Assembly: GCA_947594335.1 (NCBI GenBank)
Contig: CANQEC010000078.1
Span: 1-10,028, forward strand
From: an uncultured Lachnospiraceae bacterium
Lineage (GTDB): Bacteria; Bacillota; Clostridia; Lachnospirales; Lachnospiraceae
DNA length: 10,028 bases
Direction: 5' to 3'
Shown: one piece after another, positions 1 to 5,299 of the stretch
Position numbering within the stretch: the first letter of the stretch is position 1
Layout of the letters: each line of letters starts with the position of its first letter
The notes under the pieces: model-generated
Database searches by the model: none
The model's input: only the letters and a program-made list of their open reading frames with translations
What the model was told of the DNA's origin: nothing
Position numbers and translations under genes: made by a program

Positions 1-39
1 CCGCATATATTACGATAGTTAAAGAAAAGGAGAGCATTT

Positions 40-1038
40 ATGAGAAAAAGATTTCTTCCGCTGCTGATCGCGGCGGCATTCGCGGCCGGTTCCCTGCCCC
101 TGTCTTCCTTCGCCCAGGAAAGCGAGGAACCCGTCAGGGTAACGCTGAATGAAGTGGCCCATTCCATCTTCTACGCGCCGCAGTACGCGGCAATCGAACT
201 GGGCTATTTTGAGGAGGAGGGCATCGATCTGGAACTGGTATGCGGGTTCGGCGCCGACAAAACCATGACAGCCCTGCTGTCGGGCGACGCTGATATCGGC
301 TTTATGGGATCCGAAGCCTCAATCTATACCTACAGCGGAGGAGCCGCGGACGCGCCGGTCAACTTTGCGCAGCTTACGCAGCGCGCCGGCAACTTCCTTG
401 TGGCGCGGGAAGATATAAAAGATTTTAAGTGGAGCGACCTGATCGGAAAAGATGTGCTCGGCGGCCGCAAGGGCGGCATGCCGGAAATGGTATTCGAATA
501 TATCCTGAAGCAGAACGGTATTGATCCTTCCGAGGTAAATATCGACCAGAGCATCGATTTCGGATCCACGGCGGCCGCCTTCTCGGGCGGGCAGGCGGAT
601 TTCACCGTTGAATTCGAGCCCGGGGCCACCACCCTTGAAAAAGAGGGCGCAGGCTATGTCATCGCTTCCCTCGGCACGGATTCCGGCTACGTTCCGTATA
701 CGGCCTACTGCGCAAAATCCAGCTTCCTTGAAGAACATGCGGACGTTGTTCAGGCGTTCACCAACGCTTTGCAGAAAGGAATGGATTACGTGAACACGCA
801 CACGCCCGAAGAAATCGCAGAGGTCATCGCCCCGCAGTTTGCGGAGACGGACTCCGATACACTGACCGCGATCGTGACGCGCTACCATGAGCAGGATACC
901 TGGAAAGAAGATCTGATCTTTGAAAAGGATAGCTTCGAGCTTCTGCAGGATATCCTGGAGAGCGCAGGTGAGCTGGAAAACCGTGTACCGTACGAAGATC
1001 TGGTAAACACAGAGTTTGCCGAGGCAGCCGCACAGTAA
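40..1038 (+). CDS. ABC transporter substrate-binding protein, NMT1/ThiY-SsuA-like
   Basis: Extracytoplasmic binding protein of 332 aa that should capture a small organic ligand for an ABC importer. The family includes thiamine-precursor, riboflavin and alkanesulfonate/taurine binders; the ligand cannot be told from sequence. Residues 1-25 are a signal peptide: basic start, hydrophobic core, then a signal peptidase I-like S-F-A end at 23-25. The mature part has the family pattern: FYAPQYAAIELGYFEEEGID near 44-63 and a LLSGDADIGFMG segment near 79-90 (first lobe), then KGGMPEMVFEYIL near 144-156 in the second lobe. Odd point: no lipobox cysteine follows the signal core, although Gram-positive binding proteins are usually lipoproteins. 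AGGAG at 28-32 lies 7 nt before the ATG and fixes the start. No permease or ATPase partner is in the window; they may lie upstream, to the left. Family assignment is firm, substrate unknown. Confidence 0.9.
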   Translation: MRKRFLPLLIAAAFAAGSLPLSSFAQESEEPVRVTLNEVAHSIFYAPQYAAIELGYFEEEGIDLELVCGFGADKTMTALLSGDADIGFMGSEASIYTYSGGAADAPVNFAQLTQRAGNFLVAREDIKDFKWSDLIGKDVLGGRKGGMPEMVFEYILKQNGIDPSEVNIDQSIDFGSTAAAFSGGQADFTVEFEPGATTLEKEGAGYVIASLGTDSGYVPYTAYCAKSSFLEEHADVVQAFTNALQKGMDYVNTHTPEEIAEVIAPQFAETDSDTLTAIVTRYHEQDTWKEDLIFEKDSFELLQDILESAGELENRVPYEDLVNTEFAEAAAQ

Positions 1039-1079
1039 AGCCTTTCATCCGAACCATACATTTCCTCCTTCCTCCTTAA

Positions 1080-1118
1080 TCGGGCAGGAAGCTTTTCCTC
1101 CTGCCCGTCCGCGCGGCC
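1080..1118. repeat. Hairpin repeat, copy A
   Basis: A 9-bp perfect stem (1081-1089 with 1099-1107, nine-base loop) is followed by GTCCGCGCGGCC. The same arrangement recurs at 8731-8771, with 34 of 39 aligned bases identical and one 2-nt gap. Here it sits just after the binding-protein gene. A second, weaker CGCGG/CCGCG stem at about 1112-1131 is followed by AATTTT, so this copy may also help end transcription. No open reading frame explains the conservation. Confidence 0.55.
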
Positions 1119-1176
1119 ATAAGACCGCGGGAATTTTGTCTAAACTCCTTGCCTGCACTGCGGGCAGCGTCATAAA

Positions 1177-1212
1177 TATAAGTCCAGTCTCTGCTTTGAG
1201 ACTGGACTTATA
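1177..1212. terminator. Bidirectional hairpin terminator between convergent genes
   Basis: A perfect 15-bp inverted repeat (1177-1191 with 1198-1212) has a six-base loop TGCTTT. It lies between the plus-strand binding-protein gene and the minus-strand lipoprotein gene, whose stop codon is only 4 bp away. The AT-rich stem base and the short T-rich stretch on the minus strand (TTATATTTATG) fit an intrinsic terminator chiefly for the minus-strand gene. There is no long U-run on either side. Efficiency is unknown. Confidence 0.75.
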
Positions 1213-1215
1213 CAC

Positions 1216-2901
1216 TTAATAACCTGTCACACTGGTGGCATGCAGGGTTCCGTCAGACAGCGTGGAATCGATTCCGACCGATACATACAGCCCGGAATAA
1301 ATACCGTCAGCAGCGGAAACCGATGCATCCCCTGTATTGATCGTATAGGTTTTGCCGTCGTCTCCTGCCACAACGATCACACCCACACCGGCGCTCGTGA
1401 TCGTACCGCTGACCGACCCGGGAGCCGATCCGGAACTTCCGCCGGAGGAACCGGAATTCCCGCCGGACGCATCCCCTCCGGACGATCCGGAATTCCCGCC
1501 GGACGTATCTCCGCCGGACGATCCGGAGTTTCCGCCGGATGTATCCCCGCCGGACGATCCGGAGCCTCCGCCGGACGTATCACCTCCGGACGAACTGCCG
1601 TTTCCGTAAGTGCCGGGATCCGTCGAGCTGACATATGCCTTGCTGATATAGGCCCGGGATCCGTTGACCGACACGATAAACCAGTTCGCGGTCTCCCCGA
1701 TCACCGTAATAGCCGTGCCGCCGTTCAGTCCGCCGACCTTGTCCGAACCGGTGCTCGGGCCGGAGCGCATATTCACATCCGTCGTCGTATAATACGTGTA
1801 GCTGGTACCGTAATCCACCGTGCTGTTGTACTCCGCCTGCTGCTCTGCATTTCCGTCGGAACCGGTATTTCCGGAATCCTGTCCTGACGCGTTGTTCGAA
1901 TTTTCAGATTCATTCGAGCTGTCAGATCCCGAACCTGGCGGGGACGATACAAGAAACGCTTTCGATATATAACCGATATTCCCGTTGATATTCACCTTGA
2001 ACCACTGGGAAGTCTCACCGACCACCGTGACGGCGTCCCCTTTGGCGAGGGAATCGATAATGTTACTCTCTGATTCCGTGCTCGGCTCGGAGCGCACGTT
2101 CACGACATCAGACGCGTAGAGCGTGGCGGATGTCCCGTAATCCGTAAGCGACTTAAGCTCCTCTTCCGCTGAGGAAGCCGCGTTTGTCTGCTCGCTCTCC
2201 GACTGGCTGCCGCTCTCCGACTGATTCTGTCCGGTCTTATTCTGCACCGGGCGGGTGATCTCGGCAAAAGCCGGATTATTCAGCACCGTGAAGCTCTCAA
2301 CCGCCTTGATGACCGCATCGAGAAGCGGTCTGTTGTCATCGGTAACGGTTCCCGTGACAACATAGGCCTGATCCTTTGCAATGATCCCGTATGTGACGGC
2401 GTACGCCCACATGCTGGTGGAATTGTAGCTCACCACATATTCATATGTATTCAGCGTATCCGCGCCTAGACTTTCAAAACTTTCGATCTTAAAAGCATTC
2501 TCCCCCGGATACTGATTCGAAAGGTTTCTCTCAAGCTCCTCCTGCGATCTTGCGACGGAGGAAATATTCCTCTTCATCTGATTCTCGTCAGCCGCATGAA
2601 CAATATTGATCATCGCCGTGCCGCCGGAGAATACCCGCATCTCATCCACATCCTGAGTCACCTTCCAGGTACTGTCCGGAAGCGTGATCCTGACGCTTTT
2701 ATCCTGCGCTGTATACTCAACATTCGTCTCCATCTCCGACTCTGTCTGTGTCTCTGGTTCCGTCTGTATTTCCGATTCTGTCAGACGCTCAGAAGGCTTT
2801 TCCGTCTCCCTGACCGTCTCCTTATCACATCCTCCGGCAAATATCAGCAGACCAAGCGACAAAACAAGAGCCCCTGCAAAATATTTTCCTCGGTTTCTCA
2901 T
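1216..2901 (-). CDS. SH3b-domain lipoprotein with Gly/Ser linker and C-terminal beta domain
   Basis: Predicted surface lipoprotein of 561 aa. Residues 1-24 form a lipoprotein signal ending in LIFAGG, with Cys25 as the lipid-anchored residue. Residues 26-60 are a Glu/Thr-rich stalk. Residues about 62-207 form one globular domain of unrecognised family (VRITLPDSTWKV, later YVVTGTVTDD). Two bacterial SH3 domains follow at about 260-318 and 368-425. Each has the V-N-(V/M)-R-S-x-P-S start, a VxGET-x-x-WF centre and a GYISKA-like end; such domains often bind peptidoglycan. A Gly/Ser/Asp repeat linker (434-494) leads to a 67-residue C-terminal domain (SGTITSAG...DGKTYTIN...HATSVTGY) that resembles a small OB or DUF5666-like beta fold. 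No catalytic domain is seen. GGAGGG at 2908-2913, 6 nt before the ATG, supports the start. It appears monocistronic and is paralogous to the lipoprotein at 8951-9799. Its role is probably wall attachment or envelope sensing (inference). Confidence 0.88.
   Translation of the reverse strand: MRNRGKYFAGALVLSLGLLIFAGGCDKETVRETEKPSERLTESEIQTEPETQTESEMETNVEYTAQDKSVRITLPDSTWKVTQDVDEMRVFSGGTAMINIVHAADENQMKRNISSVARSQEELERNLSNQYPGENAFKIESFESLGADTLNTYEYVVSYNSTSMWAYAVTYGIIAKDQAYVVTGTVTDDNRPLLDAVIKAVESFTVLNNPAFAEITRPVQNKTGQNQSESGSQSESEQTNAASSAEEELKSLTDYGTSATLYASDVVNVRSEPSTESESNIIDSLAKGDAVTVVGETSQWFKVNINGNIGYISKAFLVSSPPGSGSDSSNESENSNNASGQDSGNTGSDGNAEQQAEYNSTVDYGTSYTYYTTTDVNMRSGPSTGSDKVGGLNGGTAITVIGETANWFIVSVNGSRAYISKAYVSSTDPGTYGNGSSSGGDTSGGGSGSSGGDTSGGNSGSSGGDTSGGNSGSSGGDASGGNSGSSGGSSGSAPGSVSGTITSAGVGVIVVAGDDGKTYTINTGDASVSAADGIYSGLYVSVGIDSTLSDGTLHATSVTGY
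1444..1587 (-). repeat. 36-bp coding tandem repeat (4 units)
   Basis: Four 12-residue units of the form GGDTSGGNSGSS (residues 439-486) encode a flexible linker between the second SH3b domain and the C-terminal domain. Units vary by single residues (GGDTSGGGSGSS, GGDASGGNSGSS). The 36-bp DNA periodicity should make the copy number prone to slippage between strains. Confidence 0.85.
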
Positions 2902-2977
2902 GTTACGCCCTCCATTCTACCTGATACCCCTGTCCGAATCCTGCTGCCCTGCAGCCTGTTTATACTCCCTCCCGGAC

Positions 2978-3005
2978 AAAACGAAAAAAGGTATTTTTCA
3001 ATACC
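2978..3005 (-). promoter_or_regulatory. Hairpin plus U-run at the 5' end of the SH3 lipoprotein mRNA
   Basis: On the minus strand, GGTATT (3005-3000), a GAAA tetraloop and AATACC (2995-2990) are followed at once by TTTTTTCGTTTT. Given the -10 box at 3015-3020, transcription should start near 3008, so the hairpin would begin about 3-5 nt into the RNA. It could be a very early attenuator or a 5' mRNA stabiliser. The 6-bp stem is weak, so function is uncertain. Confidence 0.45.
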
Positions 3006-3014
3006 GTTACAGAA

Positions 3015-3043
3015 ATAATACCACGACATGAACGCTTGCGCAA
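3015..3043 (-). promoter_or_regulatory. Sigma-A promoter of the SH3 lipoprotein gene
   Basis: Minus-strand TTGCGC (3043-3038), a 17-nt spacer, then TATTAT (3020-3015) with a TG one base upstream (extended -10). The predicted transcript start near 3008 leaves a leader of about 107 nt before the 2901 start codon. The -35 box lies inside the 10-bp palindrome CTTGCGCAAG (3035-3044), a possible regulator site. Confidence 0.7.
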
Positions 3044-3076
3044 GTTGCATAATGGCGATTCTCTTTGCGAAAGCAC

Positions 3077-3108
3077 AAGATTAACATTTCCGTAACTTAA
3101 TCTTAATC
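3077..3108. promoter_or_regulatory. Inverted and 11-bp-spaced TTAA repeats upstream of the SH3 promoter
   Basis: AAGATTAA (3077-3084) and TTAATCTT (3097-3104) form a perfect 8-bp inverted repeat with a 12-nt loop. On the plus strand TTAACA (3081), GTAACT (3092) and TTAATC (3103) begin exactly 11 bp apart, the spacing used by OmpR/PhoB-type regulators. The site is 34-65 bp upstream of the -35 box and overlaps the stop codon of the amidohydrolase gene. It could be an activator site or part of a terminator; the evidence is sequence shape only. Confidence 0.3.
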
Positions 3109-3981
3109 AGTTTTTTTAAATTTTTTACAGATCATATTTTCCGCCTCCGCAAGCCGTTTTTTTACATCGGCAGGGTCTTTATCTGTAAGGATCGCCGCAA
3201 ACAGATTGTATTCATCGACCAGTCCCTGCCCGTGCTTTACATGCCACGCGCCGGCGTCGCTCCCAAGCGCGATCTTTGCTCCCAGCTCATACGCTCTTCG
3301 GATATTTCCCGACTGGAGGCGCTCAAGACGGCAGATCACAGTATCGTCAAAGCGGCCGCTCCCCTTCAGATTTGAGATCGTCACAAGCGTCGGAACCCAG
3401 ACGGCGTGCGACGCGGCAAGCGCCTTCAGGCTCTCCTCGTCCATAAAATTGCCGTGCTCGACGGAATCCACTCCCTGCTCCGCCGCGTCCTGCACGGCCC
3501 GCGCCCCGTTCACATGGGCCATCACCGCGAAGCCCTCCTCATGCGCGATATGGATCATCTCTCCGATCTCCGCCCGGGTAAGCGGCTCCTCCGTCACGCC
3601 GCCGTCCCCGGCAAAATCCATGATCCCGGAAATCATGATCTTAATAAAATCACTGCCCTGCTTCCGCGCCGTCAGCACCAGCTGATGATACTCCCGCATC
3701 GTGTCAAATCCAAAACCGACAATCCCGCCGTAATGCCCGTTTTTGTGGATCGCGAAAACCGGCGTCCGGTAATCGATTCCGTATTCCGGGGCAAGCTGCG
3801 CCGCACGCCTGGAGACGCCGAGCGCGTCGCCGCCGTCGCGGACAAACGTGATCCCGAATTTTCTGTACAGCTCCAGCTTGTCTCTTATATCCTGTTCATT
3901 GACTCCGTTTTTGTGGAGCTGAACAGCTTTTCTGTAATTTACCGCATCCATGATCAGATGCGCATGGCATTCTCCAAACAT
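3103..3981 (-). CDS. Metal-dependent amidohydrolase without the N-terminal beta-sandwich
   Basis: A 292-aa TIM-barrel hydrolase of the amidohydrolase superfamily (imidazolonepropionase/prolidase-like), expected to hydrolyse an amide or cyclic amide in the cytoplasm. The binuclear metal set is visible: His6 and His8 (E-C-H-A-H) on strand 1, Lys114 (FIKIM, the usual carboxylated lysine), His156 (MAHVNG), His176 (VEHGNF) and Asp242 (LGSDAG). Relatives usually carry 50-60 residues before HxH, and after the barrel a return to that small domain. Both are absent here, so the enzyme starts almost at the first metal ligand. The ATG at 3981 has only a weak GGGGGAAG site (3991-3998) upstream. No in-frame upstream ATG exists after the predicted transcript start, so the short N-terminus looks genuine. 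Divergent from the pyridoxal kinase; no other gene shares its transcript. Substrate unknown. Confidence 0.87.
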   Translation of the reverse strand: MFGECHAHLIMDAVNYRKAVQLHKNGVNEQDIRDKLELYRKFGITFVRDGGDALGVSRRAAQLAPEYGIDYRTPVFAIHKNGHYGGIVGFGFDTMREYHQLVLTARKQGSDFIKIMISGIMDFAGDGGVTEEPLTRAEIGEMIHIAHEEGFAVMAHVNGARAVQDAAEQGVDSVEHGNFMDEESLKALAASHAVWVPTLVTISNLKGSGRFDDTVICRLERLQSGNIRRAYELGAKIALGSDAGAWHVKHGQGLVDEYNLFAAILTDKDPADVKKRLAEAENMICKKFKKTD

Positions 3982-4031
3982 CTTTCCATTCTTCCCCCGC
4001 TGCCTTTTGTTGACTTCCTGTCATCTTTTCC

Positions 4032-4060
4032 AGTATACCTGATTCTTTCCGGCTGCGCAA
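4032..4060 (-). promoter_or_regulatory. Promoter of the amidohydrolase gene
   Basis: Minus-strand TTGCGC (4060-4055), a 17-nt spacer and TATACT (4037-4032). The expected start near 4025 gives a leader of about 44 nt. The -35 element and its flank (CTTGCGCA) match those of the SH3 lipoprotein promoter at 3015-3043. Confidence 0.68.
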
Positions 4061-4114
4061 GTCATCGCTTTTAATCGGCAGAGGCAAAAAACTGGCCTGC
4101 TTCAATTTTCTGTT

Positions 4115-4137
4115 TCTGGCTATGGAAAAAAGCCAGA
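4115..4137. promoter_or_regulatory. Inverted repeat over the kinase -35 region
   Basis: TCTGGCT (4115-4121) and AGCCAGA (4131-4137) are perfect 7-bp half-sites separated by nine bases. They span the -35 region of the kinase promoter, where no good -35 hexamer is present. This suggests an operator or activator site. The binding protein is unknown. Confidence 0.35.
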
Positions 4138-4150
4138 CTGCTGGTATACT
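4122..4150 (+). promoter_or_regulatory. Extended -10 promoter of the pyridoxal kinase gene
   Basis: TATACT at 4145-4150 is preceded by TG at 4142-4143, an extended -10. The -35 position (about 4122-4127, ATGGAA) is poor, so the promoter likely depends on the extended -10 or on an activator. The predicted start is near 4157, leaving a leader of about 120 nt. Confidence 0.6.
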
Positions 4151-4176
4151 CTTGATAATCTGTTAAATACATACAG

Positions 4177-4256
4177 GAAAGCTCTTCAGATCGCTTATGC
4201 ATAGTCAGTCCGGCAAGCAAGCTTGCCGTCTGCCTCTGCATAGAGACAGAGCTTTC
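4177..4256 (+). promoter_or_regulatory. Nested-stem leader of the pyridoxal kinase mRNA
   Basis: Three stems nest on one axis: an outer perfect 9-bp stem (4177-4185 with 4248-4256), a middle 6-bp stem (4196-4201 with 4237-4242) and an inner perfect 7-bp hairpin (4211-4217 with 4222-4228, loop CAAG). The structure lies wholly inside the predicted untranslated leader and ends 6 nt before the ribosome binding site. It matches no riboswitch class I can recognise. It may be cis-regulatory or mRNA-stabilising. Confidence 0.45.
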
Positions 4257-4276
4257 TCAATAAAAGGAGGATTCTT

Positions 4277-5116
4277 ATGAAACGAATTATGACAATCCAG
4301 GATATTTCCTGTCTGGGGCGCTGCTCGCTTACGGTCGCCCTCCCGATTCTGTCCGTGATGGGGCATGAAACTGTCATTCTTCCGACAGCAGTTCTCTCCA
4401 CACACACGCAGTTTTCAGATTTTACGTTCCGCGATCTGACCGAGGACCTCATGCCGATCGCCAGTCACTGGAAGAAAGAGAATTTCAAATTTGACGCGAT
4501 CTATACCGGATATCTCGGCTCCGATGAGCAGATTGAAATTGTAAAGAATTATTTTGAAATGTTTGCGAACGACGACCGTACGCTGCGCATCGTGGATCCC
4601 GCCATGGGCGACAACGGAAAACTGTACGTCGGCTTTGATGAGGCCTTCGCGAAAAAAATGGCCGGCCTGTGCGGAAAAGCCGACATCATTCTCCCGAATC
4701 TGACGGAGGCGGCGTTCATGCTTGGCCTGGACTATCAGGCACAGGGATACAGCGAGGAGTATATTAAAGACGTGCTGCGCCGTCTCTGTGATCTCGGAGC
4801 GAAAAAGGCCGTGCTCACCGGCGTCTCCTTCCACGAAAAGGAACTCGGCGTCATGGCGTACGACGCGGCTTCCGACACATTTGAATCCTATTTCAACGAG
4901 TGGCTCCCTGTCAGCTTCCACGGCACCGGAGACTGCTTCGCGAGCTGTTTCGCAGGCGCCGTACTGCAGGGAAAATCTGTCTATGAGTCCTTTAAACTGG
5001 CAGCTGATTTTATCGTGGCATGCTTAAAATGCACGCTGGCTGACCCGGATCATCACGATTACGGCGTGAACTTTGAGGAAGTGCTGCCGATGCTGGCGCC
5101 AACCGGCGGAAAATAA
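4277..5116 (+). CDS. pdxY: Pyridoxal/pyridoxamine kinase
   Basis: A 279-aa cytoplasmic kinase of the ribokinase-like fold that phosphorylates pyridoxal, pyridoxine or pyridoxamine at the 5' hydroxyl, the salvage route to pyridoxal phosphate. Visible hallmarks are the N-terminal TIQDISCLGRCSLT segment (6-19), DPAMGDNGKLY (107-117), LPNLTEA (139-145) and the anion-hole/catalytic motif GTGD (216-219) with Asp219 as the expected base. Length is normal for the family. The start is set by AAAGGAGG at 4263-4270, 6 nt before the ATG. It is monocistronic, with its own extended -10 promoter and a long structured leader. Downstream there is no ordinary terminator, only the 173-bp palindrome that begins 5 bp after the stop. 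The symbol follows the pdxK/pdxY family; the exact vitamer preference cannot be read from sequence. Confidence 0.92.
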   Translation: MKRIMTIQDISCLGRCSLTVALPILSVMGHETVILPTAVLSTHTQFSDFTFRDLTEDLMPIASHWKKENFKFDAIYTGYLGSDEQIEIVKNYFEMFANDDRTLRIVDPAMGDNGKLYVGFDEAFAKKMAGLCGKADIILPNLTEAAFMLGLDYQAQGYSEEYIKDVLRRLCDLGAKKAVLTGVSFHEKELGVMAYDAASDTFESYFNEWLPVSFHGTGDCFASCFAGAVLQGKSVYESFKLAADFIVACLKCTLADPDHHDYGVNFEEVLPMLAPTGGK

Positions 5117-5121
5117 AAACC

Positions 5122-5294
5122 GGGCTGTCGGAAAATGACTAATGGAGCTTGTTACAAATCCGTTGTTCACCTAGTCTTCGTTACATCTGTCTGTCTGCGG
5201 CGGACTGCATCCGCCTCAGAGCAGACATCTGTCTCAGACATGTGTACAACTGGATTATAACAAGCTCCCGGTTAACATATTTCCCGACAGTCCC
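5122..5294. mobile_element. MITE-like 173-bp palindromic element
   Basis: The segment can fold almost end to end. The terminal repeats are GGGCTGTCGG (5122-5131) and CCCGACAGTCCC (5283-5294). Next come GGAGCTTGTTA (5144-5154) with TAACAAGCTCC (5258-5268, one inserted A), then GTTGT-TCAC with its match at 5242-5250, TGTCTG/CAGACA-type repeats, and a central GGCGGA (5199-5204) and TCCGCC (5210-5215) with a five-base loop. Symmetry is centred at 5207-5208. It holds no ORF and fills nearly the whole gap between two convergent genes (5 bp from each stop codon). It could be a miniature inverted-repeat transposable element or a large intergenic hairpin that also ends transcription both ways. I see no clear target-site duplication. 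Confidence 0.6.
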
Positions 5295-5299
5295 TTCGT

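Noticed and set aside
1444..1587. CRISPR-like regular repeats
   Set aside because: The repeats are directly tandem without unique spacers and stay in frame as a protein linker; no cas gene is present.
1240..1887. Plus-strand open frames (215 aa and 85 aa) across the Gly/Ser repeat
   Set aside because: The repetitive Arg/Gly/Pro translations come from reading the 36-bp repeat backwards; the minus-strand frame has signal, domains and ribosome site.
3982..4105. Upstream minus-strand start at 4105 or the ATG near 4024 for the amidohydrolase
   Set aside because: Both are out of frame with the amidohydrolase, and the first covers its promoter.
4277..5116. Alternative identity as hydroxymethylpyrimidine (thiamine) kinase
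   Set aside because: The N-terminal IQDISCLGRCSL and overall pattern fit pyridoxal/pyridoxamine kinases better than ThiD, and no thiamine gene or thiamine riboswitch motif is adjacent.
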